DNA of 64,000 bases from Megachile rotundata (lineage: Eukaryota; Arthropoda; Insecta; Hymenoptera; Megachilidae). The stretch spans positions 1 through 64,000 of the forward strand of contig NW_027474182.1 in NCBI RefSeq assembly GCF_050947335.1. Reading direction: 5' to 3'. The notes under the pieces were generated by a model. That model was not told where the DNA came from, did not search any database, and saw nothing but the letters and a program-made list of their open reading frames with translations. Position numbers and translations under genes: made by a program. This document shows positions 26,964-42,770 of this stretch, piece by piece; within the stretch, counting starts at the first letter, position 1, and every line of letters begins with the position of its first letter.

Positions 26964-28789
26964 GAACGACAATTACTATACTCATTACTCTTATTATTAT
27001 CAATCTAACTCGTGCTATTAGCCATATTGTGGTTATATGATCGATATAACGACAATTACTATACTTATTACTGTTATTATTATGAATCTAACTCATATTA
27101 TTAACCATATTATGCAGATATGATCGATAGAACTACAATTACTATACTTATTACTCTTATTATTATCAATCCAACTCATATTATTAGCCATATTATGCTT
27201 ATATGATCGATAGAACGAGAATTACTATACTCACTACCCTTAGTATTATCAATCTAACTCATATTATTAGCCATAGTATGCTTATATTATCGATAGAACG
27301 ACAATTACTATACTTATTACTCTTACTATTATCAATCTAACTCGTATTATTAGCCATATTATGCTTATATGATCGATAGAACGACAAATACTATACTTAC
27401 TACTCTTATTATTATCAATCTACCTCATATTATTAGCCATATTATGGTTAAATGATCGATAGAACGACAATTACTATACTTATTACTCTTATTATTATCA
27501 ATCCAACTCATATTATTAACCATATTATGCAGATATGATCGATAGAACTACAATTACTATACTCATTACTCTTATTATTATCAATCTAACTCATATTATT
27601 AGCCATATTACGCTTATATTATCGATAGAACGACAATTACTATACTTATTACTCTTATTATTATCAATCTAACTCATATTCTTAGCCATATTATGCTTAT
27701 ATGATCGATAGAACGACAAATACTATACTTATTACTCTTATTATTATCAATCTAACTCATATTATTAACCATATTATGCAGATATGATCGATAGAACTAC
27801 AATTACTATACTCATTACTCTTATTATTATCAATCTAACTCATATTATTAGCCATATTATGCTTAAATGATCGATAGAACTACAATTACTATACTCATTA
27901 CTCTTATTATTATCAATCTAACTCATATTATTAGCCATATTATGCTTATATGATCGATAGAACGAGAATTACTATACTCACTGCTCTTAGTATTATCAAT
28001 CTAACTCATATTATTAGCCATATTATGCTTATATTATCGATAGAACGACAATTACTATACTTATTACTGCTATTATTATCAATCTAACTCATATTATTAG
28101 CCATATTATGCTTAAATGATCGATAGAACGACAATTACTATACTTATTACTCTTATTATTATCAATCTAACTCGTATTATTAGCCATATTATGCTTATAT
28201 GATCGATAGAACGACAAATACTATACTTATTACTCTTATTATAATCAATCTAACTCATATTATTAGCCATATTATGGTTAAATGATCGATAGAACGACAA
28301 TTACTATACTTATTACTCTTATTATTATCAATCTAACTCGTATTATTAGCCATATTATGCTTATATGATCGATAGAACGACAAATACTATACTTACTACT
28401 CTGATTATTATCAATCTAACTCATATTATTAGCCATATTATGCTTATATGATCGATAGAACGACAATTACTATACTCACTACTCTTAGTATTATCAATCT
28501 AACTCATATTATTAGCCATATTATGCTTAAATGATCGATAGAACGACAATTACTACACTTATTACTCTTATTATTATCAATCTATCTCGTATTATTAGCC
28601 ATATTATGCTTATATGATCGATAGAACGACAAATACTATACTTATTACTCTTATTATTATCAATCTAACTCATATTATTAGCCATATTATGCTTTTAGGA
28701 TCGATAGAACGAGGATTACTATACTCACTACTCTTAGTATTATCAATCTAACTCATATTATTAGCCATATTATGCTTATATGATCGATA

Positions 28790-29770
28790 GAACGACAATT
28801 ACTATACTTATTACTGTTATTATTATGAATCTAACTCATATTATTAACCATATTATGCAGATATGATCGATAGAACTACAATTACTATACTCATTACTCT
28901 TATTATTATCTATCTAACTCATATTATTAGCCATATTATGCTTATATGATCGATAGAATGAGAATTACTATACTCACTACTCTTAGTATTATCAATCTAA
29001 CTCATATTATTAACCATATTATGCTTATATGATCGATAGAACGACAATTACTATACTTATTACTCTTATTATTATCAATCCAACTCATATTATTAGCCAT
29101 ATTATGCTTATATGATCGATAGAACGAGAATTACTATACTCACTACCCTTAGTATTATCAATCTAACTCATATTATTAGCCATATTATGCTTATATGATC
29201 GATAGAACGACAATTACTATACTTATTACACTCACTATTATCAATCTAACTCATATTATTAACCATATTATGCAGATATGATCGATAGAACGACAATTAC
29301 TATACTCATTACTCTTATTATTATCAATCTAACTCGTGCTATTAGCCATATTATGGTTATATGATCGATATAACGACAATTACTATACTTATTACTGTTA
29401 TTATTATGAATCTAACTCATATTATTAACCATATTATGCAGATATGATCGATAGAACTACAATTACTATACTCATTACTCTTATTATTATCTATCTAACT
29501 CATATTATTAGCCATATTATGCTTATATGATCGATAGAATGAGAATTACTATACTCACTACTCTTAGTATTATCAATCTAACTCATATTATTAACCATAT
29601 TATGCTTATATGATCGATAGAACGACAATTACTATACTTATTACTCTTATTATTATCAATCCAACTCATATTATTAGCCATATTATGCTTATATGATCGA
29701 TAGAACGTGAATTACTATACTCACTACCCTTAGTATTATCAATCTAACTCATATTATTAGCCATAGTATG
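28790..29770. repeat. 7-monomer tandem duplication (581 bp), second copy partial
   Basis: Unit one is 28,790-29,370 and unit two begins at 29,371. ATTATGAATCTAAC marks each, with its G at 28,827 and 29,408, 581 bp or seven monomers apart. Four following monomers match: TATCTATCTAAC, GAATGAGAATT with TTAACC, AATCCAACTC and CTCACTACCC. After that the second copy carries a CATAGTATGC junction and diverges. Confidence 0.83.
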
Positions 29771-29868
29771 CTTATATTATCGATAGAACGACAATTACTA
29801 TACTTATTACTCTTACTATTATCAATCTAACTCGTATTATTAGCCATATTATGCTTATATGATCGATA

Positions 29869-30366
29869 GAACGACAAATACTATACTTACTACTCTTATT
29901 ATTATCAATCTACCTCATATTATTAGCCATATTATGGTTAAATGATCGATAGAACGACAATTACTATACTTATTACTCTTATTATTATCAATCCAACTCA
30001 TATTATTAACCATATTATGCAGATATGATCGATAGAACTACAATTACTATACTCATTACTCTTATTATTATCAATCTAACTCATATTATTAGCCATATTA
30101 TGCTTATATGATCGATAGAACGACAATTACTATACTTACTACTCTTATTATTATCAATCTACCTCATATTATTAGCCATATTATGGTTAAATGATCGATA
30201 GAACGACAATTACTATACTTATTACTCTTATTATTATCAATCCAACTCATATTATTAACCATATTATGCAGATATGATCGATAGAACTACAATTACTATA
30301 CTCATTACTCTTATTATTATCAATCTAACTCAAATTATTAGCCATATTATGCTTATATGATCGATA
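29869..30366. repeat. trimer tandem duplication (249 bp x 2)
   Basis: Units 29,869-30,117 and 30,118-30,366 each contain a CTTACTACTC/CTACCTCAT monomer, an AATCCAACTC monomer with a GCAGATATG junction, and a GAACTAC/CTCATTACTC monomer. The TACCTC sites at 29,911 and 30,160 are 249 bp apart. A CTCAAATTATTAG substitution marks the second unit. Confidence 0.85.
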
Positions 30367-31030
30367 GAACGACAATTACTATACTGACTACTCTTAGTGT
30401 TATCAATCTAACTCATATTATTAGCCATATTACGCTTATATTATCGATAGAACGACAATTACTATACTTATTACTCTTATTATTATCAATCTAACTCGTA
30501 TTATTAGCCATATTATGCTTATATGATCGATAGAACGACAAATACTATACTTACTACTCTGATTATTATCAATTTAACTCATATTATTAGCCATATTATG
30601 CTTATATGATCGATAGAACGACAATTACTATACTCACTACTCTTAGTATTATCAATCTAACTCATATTATTAGCCATATTATGCTTATATGATCGATAGA
30701 ACGAGAATTACTATACTCACTACTCTTAGTATTATCAATCTAACTTATATTATTAGCCATATTATGCTTATATTATCGATAGAACGACAATTACTATACT
30801 TATTACTGTTATTATTATCAATCTGACTCATATTATTAGCCATATTATGCTTAAATGACCGATAGAACGACAATTACTATACTTATTACTCTTATTATTA
30901 TCAATCTAACTCATATTCTTAGCCATATTATGCTTATATGATCGATAGAACGACAAATACTATACTTATTACTCTTATTATTATCAATCTAACTCATATT
31001 ATTAACCATATTATGCAGATATGATCGATA

Positions 31031-34000
31031 GAACTACAATTACTATACTCATTACTCTTATTATTATCAATCTAACTCATATTATTAGCCATATTATGCT
31101 TAAATGATCGATAGAACTACAATTACTATACTCATTACTCTTATTATTATCAATCTAACTCATATTATTAGCCATATTATGCTTATATGATCGATAGAAC
31201 GAGAATTACTATACTCACTGCTCTTAGTATTATCAATCTAACTCATATTATTAGCCATATTATGCTTATGTTATCGATAGAACGACAATTACTATACTTA
31301 TTACTGTTATTATTATCAATCTAACTCATATTATTAGCCATATTATGCTTAAATGATCGATAGAACGACAATTACTATACTTATTACTCTTATTATTATC
31401 AATCTAACTCGTATTATTAGCCATATTATGCTTATATGATCGATAGAACGACAAATACTATACTTATTACTCTTATTATTATCAATCTAACTCATATTAT
31501 TAGCCATATTATGGTTAAATGATCGATAGAACGACAATTACTATACTTATTACTCTTATTATTATCAATCTAACTCGTATTATTAGCCATATTATGCTTA
31601 TATGATCGATAGAACGACAAATACTATACTTACTACTCTGATTATTATCAATCTAACTCATATTATTAGCCATATTATGCTTATATGATCGATAGAACGA
31701 CAATTACTATACTCACTACTCTTAGTATTATCAATCTAACTCATATTATTAGCCATATTATGCTTATATTATCGATAGAACGACAATTACTATACTTATT
31801 ACTGTTATTATTATCAATCTAACTCATATTATTAGCCATATTATGCTTAAATGATCGATAGAACGACAATTACTATACTTATTACTCTTATTATTATCAA
31901 TCTATCTCGTATTATTAGCCATATTATGCTTATATGATCGATAGAACGACAAATACTATACTTATTACTCTTATTATTATCAATCTAACTCACATTATTA
32001 GCCATATTATGGTTAAATGATCGATAGTACGACAATTACTATACTTATTACTCTTACTATTATCAATCTAACTCGTACTATTAGCCATATTATGCTTATA
32101 TGATTGATAGAACGACAAATACTATACTTACTACTCTTATTATTATCAATCTACCTCATATTATTGGCCATATTATGCTTATATGATCGATAGAACGACA
32201 ATTACTATACTCACTACTCTTAGTATTATCAATCTAACTCATATTATTAGCCATATTATGCTTTTAGGATCGATAGAACGAGAATTACTATACTCACTAC
32301 TCTTAGTATTATCAATCTAACTCATATTATTAGCCATATTATGCTTATATGATCGATAGAACGACAATTACTATACTTATTACTGTTATTATTATGAATC
32401 TAACTCATATTATTAACCATATTATGCAGATATGATCGATAGAACTACAATTACTATACTCATTACTCTTATTATTATCTATCTAACTCATATTATTAGC
32501 CATATTATGCTTATATGATCGATAGAATGAGAATTACTATACTCACTACTCTTAGTATTATCAATCTAACTCATATTATTAACCATATTATGCTTATATG
32601 ATCGATAGAACGACAATTACTATACTTATTACTCTTATTATTATCAATCCAACTCATATTATTAGCCATATTATGCTTATATGATCGATAGAACGAGAAT
32701 TACTATACTCACTACCCTTAGTATTATCAATCTAACTCATATTATTAGCCATAGTATGCTTATATTATCGATAGAACGACAATTACTATACTTATTACTC
32801 TTATTATTATCAATATAACTCATATTATTAGCCATATTATGCTTATATGATCGATAGACCTACAATTACTATACTCATTACTCTTATTATTATCAATCCA
32901 ACTCATATTATTACCCGTATTATGCTGATATAATCGATAGAACGACATTCACTATACTTATTACACTCACTATTATCAATCTAACTCATATTATTAACCA
33001 TATTAAGCAGATATGATCGGTAGAGCTACAATTACTATACTCATTACTCTTATTATTATCAATCTAACTCATATTATTAGCCATATTATGCTTAAATGAT
33101 CGATAGAACTACAATTACTATACTCATTACTCTTATTATTATCAATCTAACTCATATTATTAGCCATATTATGCTTATATGATCGATAGAACGAGAATTA
33201 CTATACTCACTGCTCTTAGTATTATCAATCTAACTCATATTATTAGCCATATTATGCTTATATTATCGATAGAACGACAATTACTATACTTATTACTGTT
33301 ATTATTATCAATCTAACTCATATTATTAGCCATATTATGCTTAAATGATCGATAGAACGACAATTACTATACTTATTACTCTTATTATTATCAATCTAAC
33401 TCGTATTATTAGCCATATTATGCTTATATGATCGATAGAACGACAAATACTATACTTATTACTCTTATTATTATCAATCTAACTCATATTATTAGCCATA
33501 TTATGGTTAAATGATCGATAGAACGACAATTACTATACTTATTACTCTTATTATTATCAATCTAACTCGTATTATTAGCCATATTATGCTTATATGATCG
33601 ATAGAACGACAAATACTATACTTACTACTCTGATTATTATCAATCTAACTCATATTATTAGCCATATTATGCTTATATGATCGATAGAACGACAATTACT
33701 ATACTCACTACTCTTAGTATTATCAATCTAACTCATATTATTAGCCATATTATGCTTATATTATCGATAGAACGACAATTACTATACTTATTACTGTTAT
33801 TATTATCAATCTAACTCATATTATTAGCCATATTATGCTTAAATGATCGATAGAACGACAATTACTATACTTATTACTCTTATTATTATCAATCTATCTC
33901 GTATTATTAGCCATATTATGCTTATATGATCGATAGAACGACAAATACTATACTTATTACTCTTATTATTATCAATCTAACTCACATTATTAGCCATATT

Positions 34001-35014
34001 ATGGTTAAATGATCGATAGTACGACAATTACTATACTTATTACTCTTACTATTATCAATCTAACTCGTATTATTAGCCATATTATGCTTATATGATTGAT
34101 AGAACGACAAATACTATACTTACTACTCTTATTATTATCAATCTACCTCATATTATTGGCCATATTATGCTTATATGATCGATAGAACGACAATTACTAT
34201 ACTCACTACTCTTAGTATTATCAATCTAACTCATATTATTAGCCATATTATGCTTTTAGGATCGATAGAACGAGAATTACTATACTCACTACTCTTAGTA
34301 TTATCAATCTAACTCATATTATTAGCCATATTATGCTTATATGATCGATAGAACGACAATTACTAAACTTATTACTGTTATTATTATGAATCTAACTCAT
34401 ATTATTAACCATATTATGCAGATATGATCGATAGAACTACAATTACTATACTCATTACTCTTATTATTATCTATCTAACTCATATTATTAGCCATATTAT
34501 GCTTATATGATCGATAGAATGAGAATTACTATACTCACTACTCTTAGTATTATCAATCTAACTCATATTATTAACCATATTATGCTTATATGATCGATAG
34601 AACGACAATTACTATACTTATTACTCTTATTATTATCAATCCAACTCATATTATTAGCCATATTATGCTTATATGATCGATAGAACGAGAATTACTATAC
34701 TCACTACCCTTAGTATTATCAATCTAACTCATATTATTAGCCATAGTATGCTTATATTATCGATAGAACGACAATTACTATACTTATTACTCTTATTATT
34801 ATCAATATAACTCATATTATTAGCCATATTATGCTTATATGATCGATAGACCTACAATTACTATACTCATTACTCTTATTATTATCAATCCAACTCATAT
34901 TATTACCCGTATTATGCTGATATAATCGATAGAACGACATTCACTATACTTATTACACTCACTATTATCAATCTAACTCATATTATTAACCATATTAAGC
35001 AGATATGATCGGTA
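31031..35014. repeat. 24-monomer tandem duplication (1,992 bp x 2)
   Basis: Units 31,031-33,022 and 33,023-35,014 have the same order of 24 variants. Matching rare markers are CACTGCTCTTAG (31,219 and 33,211) and TTACCCGTATTATGCTG (32,911 and 34,903), both exactly 1,992 bp apart. A GGTAGAGCTACAATT monomer starts the second unit and also begins the sequence after it. The pair is partly inside the large duplication and recurs around 45.4-47.5 kb. Confidence 0.9.
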
Positions 35015-38000
35015 GAGCTACAATTACTATACTCATTACTCTTATTATTATCAATCTAACTCATATTATTAGCCATATTATGCTTATATGATCGATAGAA
35101 CGACAATTACTATACTTATTACACTTATTATTATCAATCTAACTCATATTATTAGCCATATTATGCTTATATGATCGATAGAACGACAATTACTATACTT
35201 ATTACTCTTATTATTATCAATCTAACTCATATTATTAGCCATATTGTGCTTATATGAGCGATAGAGCGACAATTACTATATTTATTGCACTCACTATTAT
35301 CAATCTAACTCACATTATTAGCCATATTATGCTTATGTGATCGATAGTACGACAATTACTATACTCATTACTCTAATTATTATCAATCTAACTCATATTA
35401 TTAACCATATTATGCAGATATGATCGATCGAACGACAATTACTATACTTATTACACTTATTATTATCAATCTAACTCATATTATTAGCCATATTATGCTT
35501 ATATGATCGATAGTACGACAATTACTATACGCATTGCTCTTATTATTATCAATCTAACTCATATTATTAACCATATTATGCAATTATGATCGATAGAACG
35601 ACAATTACTATACTCATTACTCTTATTATTATCAATCTAACTCATATTATTAGCCATATTATGCTTATATGATCGATAGAATGAGAATTACTATACTCAC
35701 TACTCTTAGTATTATCAATCTAACTCATATTATTAGCCATATTATGCTTATATGATCGATAGAACGACAATTACTATACTTATTACTCTTATTATTATCA
35801 ATCCAACTCATATTATTAGCCATATTATGCTTATATGATCGATAGAACGAGAATTACTATACTCACTACCCTTAGTATTATCAATCTAACTCATATTATT
35901 AGCCATAGTATGCTTATATTATCGATAGAACGACAATTACTATACTTAATACTCTTATTGTTATCAATCTAACTCATATTATTAGCCATATTCTGCTTAT
36001 ATGATCGATAGAACGATAATTACTATACTCACTACTCTTAGTATTATTAATCTAACTCATATTATTAGCCATATTAGGCTTATATTATCGATAGAACGAC
36101 AATTACTATACTCACTACTCTTAGTATTATCAATCTAACTCATATTATTAGCCATATTATGCTTATATTATCGATAGAACGACAATTACTATACTTATTA
36201 CTGTTATTATTATCAATCTAACTCATATTATTAGCCATATTATGCTTAAATGATCGATAGAACGACAATTACTATACTTATTACTCTTATTATTATCAAT
36301 CTATCTCGTATTATTAGCCATATTATGCTTATATGATCGATAGAACGACAAATACTATACTTACTACTCTTATTATTATCAATCTACCTCATATTATTGG
36401 CCATATTATGCTTATATGATCGATAGAACGACAATTACTATACTCACTACTCTTAGTATTATCAATCTAACTCATATTATTAGCCATATTATGCTTATAT
36501 TATCGATAGAACGACAATTACTATACTTATTACTGTTATTATTATCAATCTAACTCATATTATTAGCCATATTATGCTTAAATGATCGATAGAACGACAA
36601 TTACTATACTTATTACTCTTATTATTATCAATCTATCTCGTATTATTAGCCATATTATGCTTATATGATCGATAGAACGACAAATACTATACTTATTACT
36701 CTTATTATTATCAATCTAACTCACATTATTAGCCATATTATGGTTAAATGATCGATAGTACGACAATTACTATACTTATTACTCTTACTATTATCAATCT
36801 AACTCGTATTATTAGCCATATTATGCTTATATGATTGATAGAACGACAAATACTATACTTACTACTCTTATTATTATCAATCTACCTCATATTATTGGCC
36901 ATATTATGCTTATATGATCGATAGAACGACAATTACTATACTCACTACTCTTAGTATTATCAATCTAACTCATATTATTAGCCATATTATGCTTTTAGGA
37001 TCGATAGAACGAGAATTACTATACTCACTACTCTTAGTATTATCAATCTAACTCATATTATTAGCCATATTATGCTTATATGATCGATAGAACGACAATT
37101 ACTATACTTATTACTGTTATTATTATGAATCTAACTCATATTATTAACCATATTATGCAGATATGATCGATAGAACTACAATTACTATACTCATTACTCT
37201 TATTATTATCTATCTAACTCATATTATTAGCCATATTATGCTTATATGATCGATAGAATGAGAATTACTATACTCACTACTCTTAGTATTATCAATCTAA
37301 CTCATATTATTAACCATATTATGCTTATATGATCGATAGAACGACAATTACTATACTTATTACTCTTATTATTATCAATCCAACTCATATTATTAGCCAT
37401 ATTATGCTTATATGATCGATAGAACGAGAATCACTATACTCACTACCCTTAGTATTATCAATCTAACTCATATTATTAGCCATAGTATGCTTATATTATC
37501 GATAGAACGACAATTACTATACTTATTACTCTTATTATTATCAATATAACTCATATTATTAGCCATATTATGCTTATATGATCGATAGACCTACAATTAC
37601 TATACTCATTACTCTTATTATTATCAATCCAACTCATATTATTACCCGTATTATGCTGATATAATCGATAGAACGACATTCACTATACTTATTACACTCA
37701 CTATTATCAATCTAACTCATATTATTAACCATATTAAGCAGATATGATCGGTAGAGCTACAATTACTATACTCATTACTCTTATTATTATCAATCTAACT
37801 CATATTATTAGCCATATTATGCTTATATGATCGATAGAACGACAATTACTATACTTATTACACTTATTATTATCAATCTAACTCATATTATTAGCCATAT
37901 TATGCTTATATGATCGATAGAACGACAATTACTATACTTATTACTCTTATTATTATCAATCTAACTCATATTATTAGCCATATTGTGCTTATATGAGCGA

Positions 38001-38810
38001 TAGAGCGACAATTACTATATTTATTGCACTCACTATTATCAATCTAACTCACATTATTAGCCATATTATGCTTATGTGATCGATAGTACGACAATTACTA
38101 TACTCATTACTCTAATTATTATCAATCTAACTCATATTATTAACCATATTATGCAGATATGATCGATCGAACGACAATTACTATACTTATTACACTTATT
38201 ATTATCAATCTAACTCATATTATTAGCCATATTATGCTTATATGATCGATAGTACGACAATTACTATACGCATTGCTCTTATTATTATCAATCTAACTCA
38301 TATTATTAACCATATTATGCAATTATGATCGATAGAACGACAATTACTATACTCATTACTCTTATTATTATCAATCTAACTCATATTATTAGCCATATTA
38401 TGCTTATATGATCGATAGAATGAGAATTACTATACTCACTACTTTTAGTATTATCAATCTAACTCATATTATTAGCCATATTATGCTTATATGATCGATA
38501 GAACGACAATTACTATACTTATTACTCTTATTATTATCAATCCAACTCAAATTATTAGCCATATTATGCTTATATGATCGATAGAACGAGAATTACTATA
38601 CTCACTACCCTTAGTATTATCAATCTAACTCATATTATTAGCCATAGTATGCTTATATTATCGATAGAACGACAATTACTATACTTATTACTCTTATTGT
38701 TATCAATCTAACTCATATTATTAGCCATATTCTGCTTATATGATCGATAGAACGACAATTACTATACTCACTACTCTTAGTATTATCAATCTAACTCATA
38801 TTATTAGCCA
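33687..38810. repeat. 33-monomer tandem unit (2,739 bp), second copy partial
   Basis: Unit one is 33,687-36,425 and unit two starts at 36,426. Markers 2,739 bp apart are GCTTTTAGG (34,252 and 36,991), TTACCCGTAT (34,903 and 37,642), GCATTGCTC (35,531 and 38,270) and ATTCTGC (35,993 and 38,732, counted at the C). The second copy diverges near 38,810, where a GCTTTTAGG junction replaces the TTAGGCTTATATTATCG junction of the first copy. The unit overlaps the 24-mer repeat, so the HORs here are nested, not a single period. Confidence 0.88.
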
Positions 38811-38816
38811 TATTAT
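36991..38816. repeat. 22-monomer block (1,826 bp) in B1, absent from B2
   Basis: Both ends of this block are the same GCTTTTAGGATCG junction, at 36,991 and 38,817, and both align to the single site 49,443 in B2. The length is exactly 22 x 83. One exchange between the two GCTTTTAGG monomers would remove or add the block cleanly. The direction (loss in B2 or gain in B1) cannot be read from two copies alone. Confidence 0.9.
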
Positions 38817-41487
38817 GCTTTTAGGATCGATAGAACGAGAATTACTATACTCACTACTCTTAGTATTATCAATCTAACTCATATTATTAGCCATATTATG
38901 CTTATATGATCGATAGAACGACAATTACTATACTTATTACACTCACTATTATCAATCTAACTCATATTATTAACCATATTATGCAGATATGATCGATAGA
39001 ACGACAATTACTATACTCATTACTCTTATTATTATCAATCTAACTCGTGCTATTAGCCATATTATGGTTATATGATCGATATAACGACAATTACTATAGT
39101 TATTACTGTTATTATTATGAATGTAACTCATATTATTAACCATATTATGCAGATATGATCGATAGAACTACAATTACTATACTCATTACTCTTATTATTA
39201 TCTATCTAACTCATATTATTAGCCATATTATGCTTATATGATCGATAGAATGAGAATTACTATACTCACTACTCTTAGTATTATCAATCTAACTCATATT
39301 ATTAACCATATTATGCTTATATGATCGATAGAACGACAATTACTATACTTATTACTCTTATTATTATCAATCCAACTCATACTATTAGCCATAATATGCT
39401 TATATGATCGATAGAACGAGAATTACTATACTCACTACCCTTAGTATTATCAATCTAACTCATATTATTAGCCATAGTATGCTTATATTATCGATAGAAC
39501 GACAATTACTATACTTATTACTCTTACTATTATCAATCTAACTCGTATTATTAGCCATATTATGCTTATATGATCGATAGAACGACAAATACTATACTTA
39601 CTACTCTTATTATTATCAATCTACCTCATATTATTAGCCATATTATGGTTAAATGATCGATAGAACGACAATTACTATACTTATTACTCTTATTATTATC
39701 AATCCAACTCATATTATTAACCATATTATGCAGATATGATAGATAGAACTACAATTACTATACTCATTACTCTTATTATTATCAATCTAACTCATATTAT
39801 TAACCATATTATGCTTATATGATCGATAGAACGACAATTACTATACTTATTACTCTTATTATTATCAATCCAACTCATATTATTAGCCATATTATGCTTA
39901 TATGATCGATAGAACGACAATTACTATACTTATTACTCTTATTATTATGAATCTAACTCATATCATTAGCCACATTATGCTTATATGATCGATAGAACTA
40001 CAATTACTATACTCATTACTCTTATTATTATCAATCTAACTCATATTATTAGCCATATTATGCTTATATGATCGATAGAACGACAATTACTATACTGACT
40101 ACTCTTAGTATTATCAATCTAACTCATATTATTAGCCATATTACGCTTATATTATCGATAGAACGACAATTACTATACTTATTACTCTTATTATTATCAA
40201 TCTAACTGATATTATTAGCCATATTATGGTTAAATGATCGATAGAACGACAATTACTATACTTATTACTCTTATTATTATCAATCTAACTCGTATTATTA
40301 GCCATATTATGCTTAAATGTTCGATAGAACGACAATTACTATACTTATTACTCTTATTATTATCAATCTAACTCGTATTATTAGCCATATTATGCTTATA
40401 TGATCGATAGAACGACAAATACTATACTTATTACTCTTATTATTATCAATCTAACTCATATTATTAGCCATATTATGCTTATATGATCGATAGAACGACA
40501 ATTACTGTACTTATTACTCTTATTATTATCAATCTAACTCATATTATTAGCCATATTATGGTTAAATGATCGATAGAACGACAATTACTATACTTATTAC
40601 TCTTATTATTATCAATCTAACTCATATTATTAGCCATATTATGGTTAAATGATCGATAGAACGACAATTACTATACTTATTACTCTTCTTATTATCAATC
40701 TAACTCGTATTATTAGCCATATTATGCTTATATGATCGATAGAACGACAATACTATACTTACTACTCTGATTATTATCAATCTAACTCATATTATTAGCC
40801 TTAATTTTGCTTATATGATCGATAGAACGACAATTACTATACTCACTACTCTTAGTATTATCAATCTAACTCATATTATTAGCCATATTATGCTTATATG
40901 ACCGATAGAACGACAATTACTATACTTATTACTCTTATTATTATCAATCTACCTCATATTATTAGCCATATTATGGTTAAATGATCGATAGAACGACAAT
41001 TACTATACTTATTACTCTTATTATTATCAATCCAACTCATATTATTAACCATATTATGCAGATATGATCGATAGAACTACAATTACTATACTCATTACTC
41101 TTATTATTATCAATCCAACTCATATTATTAACCATATTATGCAGATATGATCGATAGAGCTACAATTACTATACTCATTACTCTTATTATTATCAATCTA
41201 ACTCATATTATTAGCCATATTATGCTTATATGATCGATAGAACGACAATTACTATACTGACTACTCTAGTATTATCAATCTAACTCATATTATTAGCCAT
41301 ATTATGCTTATATTATCGATAGAACGACAATTACTATACTTATTACTCTTATTATTATCAATCTAACTCATATTATTAGCCATATTATGGTTAAATGATC
41401 GATAGAACGACAATTACTATACTTATTACTCTTCTTATTATCAATCTAACTCGTATTATTAGCCATATTATGCTTATATGATCGATA

Positions 41488-41571
41488 GAACGACAAATAC
41501 TATACTTACTACTCTGATTATTATCAATCTAACTCATATTATTAGCCTTAATTTTGCTTATATGATCGATA
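41488..41571 (+). repeat. 84-bp monomer variant (CCTTAATTTTGC)
   Basis: The usual GCCATATTATGC is replaced by GCCTTAATTTTGC, adding one base. This example is 84 bp. The variant's TTAATTTT lies at 40,801, 41,548, 42,047, 51,345, 52,093, 52,592, 53,755, 54,254, 55,333, 58,654, 59,070, 60,316 and 61,064. I saw none before 40.8 kb. In all 13 copies it is in an ACAAATACTATAC monomer with ACTACTCTGATTATTATC, so it arose once and spread. Its extra base accounts for the small remainders in several repeat distances. Confidence 0.92.
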
Positions 41572-42770
41572 GAACGACAATTACTATACTCACTACTCTT
41601 AGTATTATCAATCTAACTCATATTATTAGCCATATTATGCTTATATGATCGATAGAACGAGAATTACTATACTCACTACTCTTAGTATTATCAATCTAAC
41701 TCATATTATTAGCCATATTATGCTTATATGATCGATAGAACGACAATTACTATACTTATTACTCTTATTATTATGAATCTAACTCATATTATTAGCCACA
41801 TTATGCTTATATGATCGATAGAACTACAATTACTATACTCATTACTCTTATTATTATCAATCTAACTCATATTATTAGCCATATTATGGTTAAATGATCG
41901 ATAGAACGACAATTACTATACTTATTACTCTTATTATTATCAATCTAACTCGTATTATTAGCCATATTATGCTTATATGATCGATAGAACGACAAATACT
42001 ATACTTACTACTCTGATTATTATCAATCTAACTCATATTATTAGCCTTAATTTTGCTTATATGATCGATAGAACGACAATTACTATACTCACTACTCTTA
42101 GTATTATCAATCTAACTCATATTATTAGCCATATTATGCTTATATGATCGATAGAACGAGAATTACTATACTCACTACTCTTAGTATTATCAATCTAACT
42201 CATATTATTAGCCATATTATGCTTATATTATCGATAGAGCGACAATTACTATACTTATTACTGTTATTATTATCAATCTAACTCATATTATTAGCCATAT
42301 TATGCTTAAATGATCGATAGAACGACAATTACTATACTTATTACTCTTATTATTATCAATCTATCTCGTATTATTAGCCATATTATGCTTATATGATCGA
42401 TAGAACGACAAATACTATACTTATTACTCTTATTATTATCAATCTAACTCATATTATTAGCCATATTATGGTTAAATGATCGATAGAACGACAATTACTA
42501 TACTTATTACTCTTACTATTATCAATCTAACTCGTATTATTAGACATATTATGCTTATATGATCGATAGAACGACAATTACTATACTCACTACTCTTAGT
42601 ATTATCAATCTAACTCATATTATTAGCCATATTATGCTTTTAGGATCGATAGAACGAGAATTACTATACTCACTACTCTTAGTATTATCAATCTAACTTA
42701 TATTATTAGCCATATTATGCTTATATGATCGATAGAACGACAATTACTATACTTATTACTGTTATTATTA

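Larger units (their letters stand above)
23322..31030. repeat. mosaic satellite tract after the gap
   Basis: About 93 monomers of the right-hand variant set. Recurring short series include a TTACACTCACTATTATC monomer, a GCAGATATG junction, a CGTGCTATTAGCC monomer and a GATATAACGAC junction (24,400-24,560, again near 29,215-29,390). Another is CTGACTACTCTTAG followed by GAATGAGAATT. I saw no single large repeat unit covering the whole tract. It holds local trimer and 7-mer duplications listed separately, and no genes. Confidence 0.85.
31860..42770. repeat. large segmental duplication, copy B1
   Basis: About 131 monomers whose order is repeated in B2 (44,312-53,315). From 31,860 to 36,991 the offset is 12,452 bp (for example CTCACATT at 31,989 and 44,441). 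From 38,817 to about 40,600 it is 10,626 bp (for example ATACTATTAGCCATAATATG near 39,379 and 50,005). From there to 42,770 it is 10,544-10,545 bp. The offset steps are a 22-monomer block and one monomer present only here, plus two 1-bp losses here (about 40,749 and 41,263). Copies end where one reads ATTATGAATC and the other ATTATCAATC. Confidence 0.9.

Noticed and set aside
32911..32960. TTACCCGTATTATGCTG with GACATTCAC seemed a possible transposon remnant or attachment site.
   Set aside because: It aligns to the monomer along its full length with a few substitutions, and is copied at 34,903, 37,642, 45,363 and 47,355 with its neighbours. There are no flanking target duplications.
35531..35620. 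GCATTGCTC monomers followed by a GCAATTATG junction looked at first like an insertion of foreign sequence.
   Set aside because: They are point variants of the ordinary monomer and recur at 38,270, 44,248 and 47,986 as part of the duplicated units.
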